Shown here one piece after another: positions 1 through 8,184 of a stretch of DNA of 64,000 bases. Made by a program: the position numbers and the translations under genes. The notes under the pieces are model-generated. The model did not search any database. It worked only from the letters and a program-made list of their open reading frames with translations, and was not told the origin of the DNA. The first letter of the stretch is position 1; each line of letters begins with the position of its first letter. The stretch is from Lachnospiraceae bacterium (GTDB lineage Bacteria; Bacillota; Clostridia; Lachnospirales; Lachnospiraceae), in assembly GCA_029008875.1 (NCBI GenBank), contig JAQXJP010000015.1, positions 1-64,000 of the forward strand, read 5' to 3'.

Positions 1-1
1 T

Positions 2-1549
2 CAGGGGCTTGCAATTCTGGCAGATATGGAGAATAAGATGCAGGCCGAGGGCAAAAAGGTTCTGTCCGGGGAAGATGCATTCAAATTATATGACACTTAC
101 GGATTCCCCATTGACCTGACCCAGGAAATCCTGGAGGAGAAAGGATTCTCCTATGATGAGCAAGGCTTTGCAGCCTGCATGGAAAAACAGCGTCAGACTG
201 CCCGGGGCGCTCGGAAAGAGACCAATTACATGGGCGCGGATGCAAACGTGTATAATGAGATTGATTCCACTCTGGCTACAGAGTTTACCGGATATGACAA
301 ATTGGAGGACGAGTCTGCCGTTGCCTTCCTGACCACGGAGTCAGAGGTGGTGGAGGCGCTTTCCGACGGGGAAAAGGGTTCCATTATCGTTCCGAACACA
401 CCGTTCTATGCCACCATGGGCGGACAGCAGGGAGATAAGGGTGTGATCAAATCCGCAGGCGGAACCTTCGTGGTCGAGGATACCGTGAAGGTGGTTGGAA
501 ATCGCTATGCCCATGTGGGTTACGTTTCCGAGGGTATGATCCGCGCCGGCGAGAAGGTGACACTCTCCGTGGATGAGAAACTTCGTGCTAGAACCTGTCG
601 TAACCATTCTGCGACACACCTTCTTCAGAAGGCGCTCCGCGAGGTGCTGGGAACCCATGTGGAGCAGGCAGGATCTTATCAGGACAGCGAGCGCACCCGA
701 TTTGACTTCTCCCACTTTACCGCAATGACTCCGGAGGAGTTGCAGAAGGTGGAGGATATGGTCAACGAGAAGATCGCGGAGGGTATCGCGGTTGACACGG
801 ACATCATGACCGTGGATGAAGCCAAGAAGACCGGAGCTATGGCGCTCTTCGGAGAAAAGTACGGGGAGAAGGTCCGCGTGGTCTCCATGGGAGATTTCTC
901 CAAGGAATTCTGTGGCGGTACACACGTGAAGAATACCGCAGATATCGCAAGCTTCAAGATTGTATCGGAGAGCGGTGTCGCAGCGGGAGTTCGCCGTATC
1001 GAGGCCCTGACCGGAGACAATGTGATTGCTTACTACGCTAAAATGGAGGAGGAGTTGGAGGCTGCTGCCAAGGTGGTGAAGGCGACTCCGGCAAATCTTG
1101 TGGAGCGTTTGGAAAAACTCATGGCGGAGGTGAAAGCCCTGCAGAGTGAGAATGAATCCCTGAAGAGCAAGGCTGCCCAGAATGCTCTGGGAGATGTCAT
1201 GGATCAGGTGACCGAAGTGAAGGGCGTGAAGCTCCTTGCAACCTCGGTGAGCGGTGTGGATATGAACGGACTCCGTGATCTGGGAGATCAGCTCAAGACC
1301 AAGCTGGGAGAGGGCGTGGTAGTTCTCGCTTCCGATTGCGACGGCAAGGTGAACCTGGTGGTTATGGCCACGGATGATGCCCAGAGCAAGGGAGCCCATG
1401 CCGGCAACCTGATCAAGGCCATTGCCGGTAAAGTCGGCGGAGGCGGCGGTGGCCGTCCGAACATGGCTCAGGCAGGCGGCAAGAATCCGGCGGGAATTCC
1501 GGATGCCATCGCGGAGGCAAAAGCAGCTCTGGAGACCATGATTTCCTAA
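2..1549 (+). CDS. alaS: Alanyl-tRNA synthetase, C-terminal part (5' end outside window)
   Basis: This is the 3' part of alaS; the reading frame is open from the first bases of the window, so the aminoacylation domain lies upstream. About 515 residues remain. They begin just before the conserved segment GEDAFKLYDTYGFP, which marks the junction of the synthetase core and editing part. The editing domain shows its zinc-binding motifs HSATH (near nt 605) and CGGTH (near nt 910). A coiled stretch (LMAEVKALQSENESLKSK) follows, and then the C-Ala/DHHA1 domain with the Gly-rich GGGGGGRPNMAQAGG signature near the end. It charges tRNA-Ala and hydrolyses mischarged Ser/Gly-tRNA-Ala in the cytoplasm. A weak hairpin follows the stop codon, but no convincing terminator is visible before the rpsU promoter. 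Confidence 0.97.
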   Translation, partial: QGLAILADMENKMQAEGKKVLSGEDAFKLYDTYGFPIDLTQEILEEKGFSYDEQGFAACMEKQRQTARGARKETNYMGADANVYNEIDSTLATEFTGYDKLEDESAVAFLTTESEVVEALSDGEKGSIIVPNTPFYATMGGQQGDKGVIKSAGGTFVVEDTVKVVGNRYAHVGYVSEGMIRAGEKVTLSVDEKLRARTCRNHSATHLLQKALREVLGTHVEQAGSYQDSERTRFDFSHFTAMTPEELQKVEDMVNEKIAEGIAVDTDIMTVDEAKKTGAMALFGEKYGEKVRVVSMGDFSKEFCGGTHVKNTADIASFKIVSESGVAAGVRRIEALTGDNVIAYYAKMEEELEAAAKVVKATPANLVERLEKLMAEVKALQSENESLKSKAAQNALGDVMDQVTEVKGVKLLATSVSGVDMNGLRDLGDQLKTKLGEGVVVLASDCDGKVNLVVMATDDAQSKGAHAGNLIKAIAGKVGGGGGGRPNMAQAGGKNPAGIPDAIAEAKAALETMIS

Positions 1550-1598
1550 GTACTGCCTTTTGCGGCAATATTTACTGCAAGAAATTTTGCGTTTTCCC

Positions 1599-1626
1599 TT
1601 GACAAACAGGGAATATTTGTTAAAAT
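1599..1626 (+). promoter_or_regulatory. Sigma-A type promoter of rpsU
   Basis: A perfect -35 hexamer TTGACA (1599-1604) is followed after 16 bp by TAAAAT (1621-1626). It lies about 70 bp upstream of the rpsU start, in the alaS-rpsU gap, and is the only good promoter there. Confidence 0.75.
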
Positions 1627-1654
1627 ACTTTTTAGTGCAATTAGGATTACCTTA

Positions 1655-1678
1655 CAGTTGGTGCACAATAAGCAACTG
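1655..1678 (+). promoter_or_regulatory. Hairpin in rpsU 5' leader next to the ribosome binding site
   Basis: CAGTTG (1655-1660) and CAACTG (1673-1678) form a perfect 6-bp inverted repeat with a 12-nt loop. The 3' arm directly abuts the strong ribosome binding site GGAGGGAGG. Such a placement could allow control of S21 translation, but the stem is short and this is inference only. Confidence 0.3.
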
Positions 1679-1698
1679 GAGGGAGGTTAGGAAAGCAA

Positions 1699-1875
1699 AT
1701 GTCAAGTGTTATCGTAAAAGAAAATGAGACCTTAGATAGCGCATTACGCAGATTTAAGAGAAACTGCGCTAAGGCAGGTATTCAGCAGGAAATTCGTAAG
1801 CGTGAGCATTATGAGAAGCCTTCAGTAAAGCGTAAGAAGAAATCTGAAGCTGCTAGAAAAAGAAAATACAACTAA
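1699..1875 (+). CDS. rpsU: 30S ribosomal protein S21
   Basis: This short gene encodes 58 residues (start [19 protein letters not shown]), the usual size of Firmicutes S21. The protein is highly basic, with the typical [14 protein letters not shown] tail that contacts 16S rRNA on the 30S platform near the anti-Shine-Dalgarno region. A strong GGAGGGAGG ribosome binding site lies upstream, a consensus promoter is at 1599-1626, and a rho-independent terminator follows immediately, so it appears to be a monocistronic unit. Codon use is that of a highly expressed gene (many AAG/CGT codons). Confidence 0.97.
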   Translation: MSSVIVKENETLDSALRRFKRNCAKAGIQQEIRKREHYEKPSVKRKKKSEAARKRKYN

Positions 1876-1885
1876 TGTATTCACA

Positions 1886-1916
1886 AGAGGGCTGTGTTGC
1901 ACAGCCCTCTTATTTT
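1886..1916 (+). terminator. Rho-independent terminator after rpsU
   Basis: An 11-bp perfect stem, AGAGGGCTGTG (1886-1896) with CACAGCCCTCT (1900-1910), encloses the loop TTG and is followed by TATTTT. It sits 10 bp after the rpsU stop codon. Confidence 0.9.
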
Positions 1917-1959
1917 CTACCCATCACACAGGAACGGGCCGGAGAAAAGGGGAGATGTT

Positions 1960-3696
1960 ATGAAAAAGAATCTGAAAAAAATGTTGGGCTACTACAAGCC
2001 CTATATGAATATATTTTGGACCGATATGCTCTTTGCAACCATATCGGCGGCAATTGCGCTTACCATACCCCTTGTGGTTCGGTATGTCACCTCCACATTA
2101 ATCTATATGGAAGCCGGGGAGATATTGCGACGGCTGGTAGTCATCGGTCTGTTTTTGATGCTTCTTCTGGCGTTGGATTGTTTCAGCAAATATTATATCG
2201 GAAATTATGGACATGTGATGGGCGCAAAGATGGAGTATGATATGCGAGCGCAGATATTCAATCACATGCAGAAATTGTCCTTCTCCTTCTATGATGACGC
2301 GAAGGTGGGACAGCTCATGAGCCGCATTACTTCGGACTTGTTTGACATTACGGAATTGCTTCACCACGGGCCGGAGAATATCATTCTGTCCTTGCTCAAG
2401 ATCGTGGGATCGTTGGTGATTCTGTCCGGCATTAACGGGTGGCTGACGCTGGCTGCCTTTGTAATTCTACCTATTATGTTTTGGTTCGCCTTTGTGCTGA
2501 ATAAGAAAATGCGCAGAGCCTTTAAGCGCAATCGGGAGAAAATCGCGGAAATCAACGGACAGATAGAGGATAATTTGTCCGGAATCCGGGTGGTGAAATC
2601 CTTTGCCAACGAGGACATCGAAAATGAAAAGTTTAAAGTCGGAAACGACGGTTTTTTGGCGGCAAAAAGAAACAGCTACAAATACATGGGAACCTTCCAG
2701 GCGGGAGTCGGTGTGTTCTCCACATTGATTCAGGTGAATGTCATTGTGGTGGGAAGTATTCTCATCGCATACGGTCGGGTGGATATCAATGATTTGATTA
2801 CCTTTTTGCTGTACATCGGGGTGTTTACCGATCCAATCCGCACCCTAGTGGATTTTACCGAGCAGTTTCAGAACGGATACACCGGCTTTGAACGGTTCCG
2901 GGAAATTATGGATATTGAGCCGGACATTGAGGATGCGGCGGATGCGGTGGAGTTGACGGATGTTAGGGGAGACATTTCCTTCCGGAATGTGTCCTTCCAG
3001 TATGCGGACGGCGGAGAGAGGGTGTTGAACAATGTGTCCCTGCAGGTGCAGGCAGGCTCCTACATGGCTCTTGTAGGTTCTTCAGGAGCGGGAAAGACAA
3101 CACTGTGCTCACTGATTCCCCGGTTTTATGATGTGACCGAGGGCTCCATCGAAATTGATGGCAAGGATATCCGCCATGTGACGCTGAAAAGTCTTCGCAA
3201 TCACATCGGAATGGTTCAGCAGGATGTCTATCTGTTTTCGGGGACAATCTATGAAAATATCTGTTACGGAAAGCCGGATGCCACAAGGGAAGAGGTGATT
3301 GCGGCTGCAAAGAATGCAAATGCGCACGATTTTATCATGTCCTTCCCGGACGGATATGACACGGATATCGGACAGCGAGGAATCAAACTGTCCGGAGGAC
3401 AGAAGCAGAGACTTTCCATTGCCAGGGTTTTTCTGAAAAATCCGGAAATTCTGATCTTCGATGAGGCTACCTCCGCCCTGGACAACGAGAGCGAGCGGGT
3501 GGTTCAGGAGTCCTTGGAGAAACTGGCGAAGAACCGCACCACATTTGTGATTGCCCACCGCCTGACCACCATCCAGAATGCGCAGAAGATTCTGGTGTTG
3601 ACGGAGGATGGAATCGCGGAGAGCGGAACCCACGAAGAACTGCTGGCAAAGGGAGGAATATACGAGAAGCTTTACCATATGCACGGCACGATGTGA
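1960..3696 (+). CDS. ABC exporter, fused membrane and ATPase domains (MsbA/LmrA type)
   Basis: This 578-residue half-transporter probably acts as a dimer to export a drug, lipid or peptide; the substrate cannot be told from sequence. Residues about 15-310 form the six-helix type I exporter domain, with the coupling region YDDAKVGQLMSRITSD. The nucleotide-binding domain follows, with Walker A GSSGAGKTT (373-381), signature LSGGQKQR (about 477), Walker B ILIFDEATSALD (about 497) and the H-loop AHRLTT. The ATG at 1960 is chosen because GGGGAG precedes it by 6 nt; a longer in-frame start lies inside the rpsU terminator. No partner half-transporter is adjacent, which suggests a homodimer. No promoter was recognised in the short gap after the terminator. 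Confidence 0.93.
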   Translation: MKKNLKKMLGYYKPYMNIFWTDMLFATISAAIALTIPLVVRYVTSTLIYMEAGEILRRLVVIGLFLMLLLALDCFSKYYIGNYGHVMGAKMEYDMRAQIFNHMQKLSFSFYDDAKVGQLMSRITSDLFDITELLHHGPENIILSLLKIVGSLVILSGINGWLTLAAFVILPIMFWFAFVLNKKMRRAFKRNREKIAEINGQIEDNLSGIRVVKSFANEDIENEKFKVGNDGFLAAKRNSYKYMGTFQAGVGVFSTLIQVNVIVVGSILIAYGRVDINDLITFLLYIGVFTDPIRTLVDFTEQFQNGYTGFERFREIMDIEPDIEDAADAVELTDVRGDISFRNVSFQYADGGERVLNNVSLQVQAGSYMALVGSSGAGKTTLCSLIPRFYDVTEGSIEIDGKDIRHVTLKSLRNHIGMVQQDVYLFSGTIYENICYGKPDATREEVIAAAKNANAHDFIMSFPDGYDTDIGQRGIKLSGGQKQRLSIARVFLKNPEILIFDEATSALDNESERVVQESLEKLAKNRTTFVIAHRLTTIQNAQKILVLTEDGIAESGTHEELLAKGGIYEKLYHMHGTM

Positions 3697-3834
3697 TTGT
3701 CGCTTTTTCCATCGGGGTACAATCGTCGAATTCGGTGTAAAAGGTTTGCATTTTATTGGGTTTCATAGTAGAATTATACGATATGGAATGTTTGTAAATA
3801 TACGTTTATCATATAGGATAGGAGTGTAACAGAG

Positions 3835-5076
3835 ATGACGAAGATTGATATTATTTCCGGTTTCCTGGGAGCAGGGAAGACTACTTTCATCAAGAAGATG
3901 TTGGAAGAGGGCTTTCAAGGGGAACAGATCGTACTGATTGAGAACGAGTTTGGCGAGGTCGGCATCGACGGAGGATTTTTGAAGGATGCAGGGATTGAGA
4001 TCACGGAGATGAATTCCGGATGTATCTGCTGCTCATTGGTGGGTGATTTTGCGGAGAACCTTCACAAGGTGATTCAGCAGTTCCACCCGGACCGTATTCT
4101 CATCGAGCCTTCAGGTGTGGGAAAATTGTCGGACGTGATGAAGTCCGTGATTGACATCGAGAAGGAAGAGAACGTGAAATTGAACGCTCTGGTGACGGTT
4201 GTGAATGCCTGCAAGGCAAGCAAGCAAATGAAGGCGTTTGGCGAGTTCTTTAACAACCAGATTGAATACGCTACCACGGTGGTGTTGAGCCGTGCCCAGA
4301 GTGCTACTCCGGAGCAGTTGGAGTTTTGCGTAAAGCAGATTCAGGCGCTGAACCCCAATGCGGCAGTAATCACAACCGCGTGGGATGCGATCTCCGGAGA
4401 ACAGATTCTTAAAGTGATGGAAGGCCAGGATAACCTGGAGATGAAGACTTTGGCGGAGGCGCGCCACGCCGCGGACGAGGAGGAGCATGAGCATTGCCAT
4501 CATGATCATGACCATGAGCATCATCATCACGATGAAGATGACCATGAGTGTTGCCATCACGACCATGACCACGAGCATCATCACGATGGGGATGACCATG
4601 AGTGCTGCCACCACGATCATGACCACCAGCATCATCACGATGAGGATGACCATGAGTGCTGCCATCACGACCATGATCATGACCACGATCACCATCACCA
4701 CCATGAGGATGACCACGATCATGACCACCATCATGACGATGATGAGGTATGTCCCTGCTGCGGAGGCCATCACGACCATGATCATGAGCATCATCATCAC
4801 CATCACGCAGATGAGGTGTTCACAAGCTGGGGCAAGGAAACTCCCCACAAATTCGACCGCAATCAGTTAGAGGAGATTTTGAAAAAATTCAGCGAGGATG
4901 ACACCATTCTCCGGGCAAAGGGGATGGTGGAAGGAACGGATGGAAAGTGGATTTACTTCGATATGGTTCCGGGTGCATATGAACTTCGGGACGGCGAGCC
5001 GGATTACACAGGTCGTCTGGTGGTAATCGGAACCGATATTCATGAGCATGAATTGGAAGAAATCTTCGGAATATAG
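3835..5076 (+). CDS. G3E-family GTPase (CobW/COG0523 type) with long His-rich metal-binding insert
   Basis: This 413-residue P-loop GTPase belongs to the CobW/YjiA/ZNG1 metallochaperone family. Walker A GFLGAGKTT is at residues 9-17, ENEFGEVGIDG follows near 37, and the family metal motif GCICC is at 62-66. The C-terminal CobW domain (about 330-413) is preceded by an insert (211-324) in which 53 of 114 residues are His, mixed with Asp, Cys and Glu. It includes three 18-residue tandem repeats built around DDHECCHHDHDH and a CPCCGGH motif. Members of the family deliver Zn, Co or Ni to target proteins. The insert probably stores or buffers metal ions, most likely Zn or Ni; the metal is inferred. 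The next gene is a second, divergent GTPase 20 bp downstream, so the two are probably co-transcribed. No clear Zur site was found upstream. Confidence 0.93.
   Translation: MTKIDIISGFLGAGKTTFIKKMLEEGFQGEQIVLIENEFGEVGIDGGFLKDAGIEITEMNSGCICCSLVGDFAENLHKVIQQFHPDRILIEPSGVGKLSDVMKSVIDIEKEENVKLNALVTVVNACKASKQMKAFGEFFNNQIEYATTVVLSRAQSATPEQLEFCVKQIQALNPNAAVITTAWDAISGEQILKVMEGQDNLEMKTLAEARHAADEEEHEHCHHDHDHEHHHHDEDDHECCHHDHDHEHHHDGDDHECCHHDHDHQHHHDEDDHECCHHDHDHDHDHHHHHEDDHDHDHHHDDDEVCPCCGGHHDHDHEHHHHHHADEVFTSWGKETPHKFDRNQLEEILKKFSEDDTILRAKGMVEGTDGKWIYFDMVPGAYELRDGEPDYTGRLVVIGTDIHEHELEEIFGI
4531..4692 (+). repeat. Three 54-bp tandem repeats inside the His-rich insert
   Basis: Three consecutive 54-bp units encode 18-residue repeats of the pattern DxDDHECCHHDHDHxHxH (residues 233-286 of the G3E GTPase). 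Flanking sequence is His/Asp-rich but less regular. The units differ mainly by third-base changes, which points to old duplication kept under selection for the protein sequence. The number of units may vary between strains. Confidence 0.85.
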
Positions 5077-5096
5077 TATAGAAATGAGGAATAGAA

Positions 5097-6041
5097 ATGG
5101 CGGAAGAGGTACCGGTATATTTATTTACGGGATTTATGGATAGCGGAAAGACTTCTCTGATTCAGGAGACTTTGTTTGAGAACAACTTTGGGGATGGCTC
5201 CAAGGGCGTAATCATCATGTGTGAGGATGGGGAGAAAGAGTACGACGAGGATAAGCTTCGCACCATCAACATCAGCCTTGCCTCCATCGAGAACGAGGAG
5301 GATTTTACAGGGAAAAAACTGCAGGAAATCAACGATTCCTTTTTGCCCAAACAGGTATTTATCGAATATAACGGGACCTGGGGCATGGATCGGATTCTTG
5401 AGACCCAACTTCCGAAGAACTGGGTGATAGTCCAGTCTTTGGCCACGGTGGATTCCACCACCTTCGATCTGTATCTGAACAATATGAGAGCTATGATGCA
5501 GGAGCAGGTGTTTGCCTCCGATGTTGTCATCTTTAACAGGACGGATGACGATACCGATCGGGGACATCTTCGCCGTATGATCAAGAACATCAACCGCAAG
5601 GCCCAGATTGTCTATGAGCGCAAGGATGGCACCATCGATGAGAGACCGGAGGAATTGCCTTTTGATATCAACCAGGATCTGATTGAACTGTCGGATGCCG
5701 ACTATGCAATCTGGTTTATGGATGCTACGGAGAATTACAAGAAATATGATGGCAAAAAGATTAAGTTCTTGGCTCTGTGCTACAATCCGGAGGATTTGAA
5801 AAAGGGTGTGTTCGTTCCGGGCAGATTTGCCATGACCTGCTGTATCGAGGATGTGACGTTCATTGGGTTTAAGTGCAAATACGATAGGGAGAACGAGATT
5901 CCCCATAAGTCATGGATTAATCTCACGGCGGAGGTCCATGTGGAATTTGCCAGGGAGTACAAGGGAAGAGGCCCCGTACTTTACCCGATTTCCATTGAAC
6001 CAGCGGAAAAACCGGAGGATGAATTGGTATATTTTAGTTGA
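5097..6041 (+). CDS. Divergent G3E-like GTPase fused to a DUF1980/TIGR03943-like C-terminal domain
   Basis: This 314-residue protein starts with Walker A GFMDSGKTS (residues 12-20) and has a plausible guanine-specificity motif NRTD (147-150), so the N-terminal ~200 residues are a P-loop GTPase related to CobW. It lacks the CxCC metal motif of its neighbour. Residues 221-314 look like the C-terminal part of the DUF1980/TIGR03943 family: RFAMTCCIEDV (243-253) with paired Cys, then a SWINL segment and a closing PxxEDELVYF segment. DUF1980 proteins are normally partners of a DUF318-type permease. Here the domain is joined to a GTPase and no permease is next to it. The fusion and the adjacent His-rich metallochaperone suggest a role in metal supply. 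Function is inferred; the domain match is by eye. Confidence 0.8.
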   Translation: MAEEVPVYLFTGFMDSGKTSLIQETLFENNFGDGSKGVIIMCEDGEKEYDEDKLRTINISLASIENEEDFTGKKLQEINDSFLPKQVFIEYNGTWGMDRILETQLPKNWVIVQSLATVDSTTFDLYLNNMRAMMQEQVFASDVVIFNRTDDDTDRGHLRRMIKNINRKAQIVYERKDGTIDERPEELPFDINQDLIELSDADYAIWFMDATENYKKYDGKKIKFLALCYNPEDLKKGVFVPGRFAMTCCIEDVTFIGFKCKYDRENEIPHKSWINLTAEVHVEFAREYKGRGPVLYPISIEPAEKPEDELVYFS

Positions 6042-6048
6042 CAAAGAA

Positions 6049-6120
6049 GTCCCAGGCCCGGGGGTTTGGGACCATTTGTTGCTCAAAATAGTTTAACAAA
6101 TCAGCGCGATAAATCGCTGA
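6049..6120 (+). promoter_or_regulatory. Two hairpins in the leader of the TrpXYZ-like operon
   Basis: A 10-bp stem (GTCCCAGGCC 6049-6058 with GGTTTGGGAC 6063-6072, two G-U pairs, loop CGGG) is followed 28 bp later by TCAGCG (6101-6106) pairing with CGCTGA (6115-6120). No U-tract follows the first stem, so it is not a classical terminator. The second lies 6 bp before the AGGAGG ribosome binding site of the lipoprotein gene. They may separate the operon from the upstream GTPase genes or stabilise the 5' end; a T-box was looked for and not seen. Confidence 0.4.
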
Positions 6121-6139
6121 CAAAATAGGAGGATTTTTT

Positions 6140-7189
6140 ATGAAAAAGAAACTTATGGCAATGGCTCTTGTGGCCGCAATGGCACTGATGTCTATGGTCG
6201 GATGCGGCAATGCAACCGCGGGAAGCGGCACGGAATCCGGCACGGCAAATGAGGGAAGAACCGAGTACAAGGTCGGCATTGTGAAGTATGTGGACGATGC
6301 ATCTTTGGACCAGATTGAATCTGCAATCATGGCGGAGCTGGATGCCAAGGGAGCCGAGCTTGGGGTGACCTTCAATTATCAGGATTACACTACCAATGGT
6401 CAGGCGGACGCTACCGTGTTGAATCAGATTGCTGCAGATTTGGTTGCAGATGAGGTGGATGTCATTATCCCAATTGCAACTCCGGCGGCAATGGTTATGC
6501 AGTCTGCAACGGAGGACAATCAGATTCCGGTTGTCTTTTCCGCAATTTCCGATCCTGTGGGCGCAGGTCTTGTGGCAAGCCTGGACGCGCCGGGCGCCAA
6601 CATTACCGGAACCAGCGACGCTCTGGATACGGACGCAATTATGAATTTGATTCTCACCGCAAATCCGGATGCAAAGAAGATTGGCCTCCTCTACGATAAG
6701 AGCCAGGATTCTTCCAATGCTGCCATCGCAACCGCAATCGATTTTTGCAAGGCAAACGGATTGGATTATGTAGAGAAAACCGGAACTACCACAGCGGAAC
6801 TTTCCGCAGCGGCGGATGCCCTTGTGGCAGAGGGGGTTGACGCGGTGTTCACCCCGTCCGACAACACGGTAATGACCGCAGAACTTGCCATTTTTGAGAA
6901 GTTTACCGAAGCGAAGATTCCTCACTATGCCGGTGCGGATTCCTTTGCGCTGAACGGAGCTTTTCTGGGATATGGCGTAAACTATACCAACCTGGGAACC
7001 GTCACTGCAGATATGGCAGTAGATGTGCTGGTGAACGGGGCAAATCCGGCGGAGACTCCGGTGCAGACCCTTGCGGACGGAATTATCACTGTGAATACGG
7101 AGACAGCTGAGGCGTGCGGCATCGATGTAAGTATTTTTGAGGGACTGGGCTCTAAACTTGTAGAGGTTGTTACAGCAGAGAGCTTTTAA
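6140..7189 (+). CDS. ABC importer substrate-binding lipoprotein (TrpX/COG2984 type)
   Basis: This 349-residue protein has a lipoprotein signal peptide (MKKKLMAMALVAAMALMSMVGC, lipidated Cys22), so it is anchored outside the cell membrane. The mature part is a two-lobed periplasmic-binding-like fold of the ABC_sub_bind family (COG2984). Family features seen are PVVFSAISDPVGAGLV and TPSDNTVMTAE, plus the GVNYTNLG segment. Some members bind tryptophan (TrpX); the exact ligand here is not readable. An AGGAGG ribosome binding site lies 7 nt upstream. It is the first gene of a three-gene importer operon with the permease and ATPase that follow. Confidence 0.9.
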   Translation: MKKKLMAMALVAAMALMSMVGCGNATAGSGTESGTANEGRTEYKVGIVKYVDDASLDQIESAIMAELDAKGAELGVTFNYQDYTTNGQADATVLNQIAADLVADEVDVIIPIATPAAMVMQSATEDNQIPVVFSAISDPVGAGLVASLDAPGANITGTSDALDTDAIMNLILTANPDAKKIGLLYDKSQDSSNAAIATAIDFCKANGLDYVEKTGTTTAELSAAADALVAEGVDAVFTPSDNTVMTAELAIFEKFTEAKIPHYAGADSFALNGAFLGYGVNYTNLGTVTADMAVDVLVNGANPAETPVQTLADGIITVNTETAEACGIDVSIFEGLGSKLVEVVTAESF

Positions 7190-7212
7190 TCACATTTTGG
7201 GGAGCGTAAAAC

Positions 7213-8184
7213 ATGGGTAATATTATTACGATGTCCATCGTGCAAAGCGCATTGGAACTGGGATGCATTTATGCGTTGGTGGCAATGGCTCTGTTCATTT
7301 CCTTTACCATTTTGGATATTGCGGATTTGTCCACGGACGGCTGCTTTACTCTGGGATGTGCGGTCTGTGCTACGGTCACCATCATGGGGCATCCCATTTT
7401 GGGACTGTTTGCAGCCATGCTTGCCGGGGTGGTATCCGGATTTGTCACGGCCTTTTTGCAGACGAAGCTGGGAATCCAGTCCATCTTGGCGGGGATTATC
7501 GTCAATACGGGATTGTATACCATCAACATTGCGGTGATGGGCTTTTCATCCAACTTGAACCTGTTCGGTTGTACCACTATCTTTACATGGGGAAAAGAAA
7601 GTTTCGGCAGTAGCTGGTCACAGCTTGTGCTTGCGCTAGTCATCGTGCTGGTGGTTGGATTATTGATTTCCCTGTTCCTAAATACACGGTTGGGCCTGTC
7701 CATCCGTGCCACCGGTGACAACCCGGATATGGTGCGGGCGTCCAGCATCAACACGAAGCTGATGATCACCATCGGCCTGTGCGTGGCCAACGCCATGACG
7801 GGATTGTCGGGAGGGCTGTTGGCACAGTACCAGCGCTCCTGCGATATCAATTTGGGAACCGGAATGGTGACCATTGCGCTGGCCAGCCTGATTATCGGGG
7901 AGAGTCTCATCGGAAAAGGATCCATGTTCACGAGGATTCTTGGCGTGATTTTGGGAAGCTGTCTGTATCGCTTTATCGTGGCTGTGGCTTTGCGCCTCAA
8001 TGTGCCGGCGGAGGCATTGAAGTTGGTCTCCTCAATTATCGTGGCTATCGCCATCGCGCTTCCGTATCTGAAAAAGCAGTTTGCTTTTTACAAGGCAAAG
8101 CGGATTGCAAAGGAAGAGAACGAGGCATACATACAGGAGATTACAGCGCAGGAACAAAATAGCCGGAAGGGGGAGATGGAATAA
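7213..8184 (+). CDS. ABC importer permease (TrpY/COG4120 type)
   Basis: This 323-residue hydrophobic protein belongs to the branched-chain amino acid/ribose-type permease family (COG4120). About eight to nine membrane helices are visible. The loop NTRLGLSIRATGDNPDMVRASSIN (around residue 160) is the cytoplasmic coupling segment characteristic of these permeases. The charged C-terminus after residue 285 is cytoplasmic. The gene lies 23 bp after the binding protein gene, and its stop codon overlaps the start of the ATPase gene (TAATG). A homodimer probably forms the channel through which the ligand of the upstream lipoprotein is imported. Confidence 0.9.
   Translation: MGNIITMSIVQSALELGCIYALVAMALFISFTILDIADLSTDGCFTLGCAVCATVTIMGHPILGLFAAMLAGVVSGFVTAFLQTKLGIQSILAGIIVNTGLYTINIAVMGFSSNLNLFGCTTIFTWGKESFGSSWSQLVLALVIVLVVGLLISLFLNTRLGLSIRATGDNPDMVRASSINTKLMITIGLCVANAMTGLSGGLLAQYQRSCDINLGTGMVTIALASLIIGESLIGKGSMFTRILGVILGSCLYRFIVAVALRLNVPAEALKLVSSIIVAIAIALPYLKKQFAFYKAKRIAKEENEAYIQEITAQEQNSRKGEME

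Noticed and set aside
3697-3834. A Zur or other metal-regulator operator upstream of the His-rich GTPase gene.
   Set aside because: The gap is AT-rich and has only a loose TAAA-N6-TTTA palindrome; no convincing match to a Zur box was found.
4111-4848. Long open frame on the - strand opposite the His-rich GTPase (Met/Val-rich).
   Set aside because: CAT/CAC/GAT codons read backwards give ATG/GTG/ATC codons without stops, so the frame is an artefact of the His/Asp-rich coding strand.
6042-6139. A T-box or tryptophan-specific riboswitch before the TrpX-like gene.
   Set aside because: The gap is under 100 bp and lacks the T-box sequence and an antiterminator/terminator pair.
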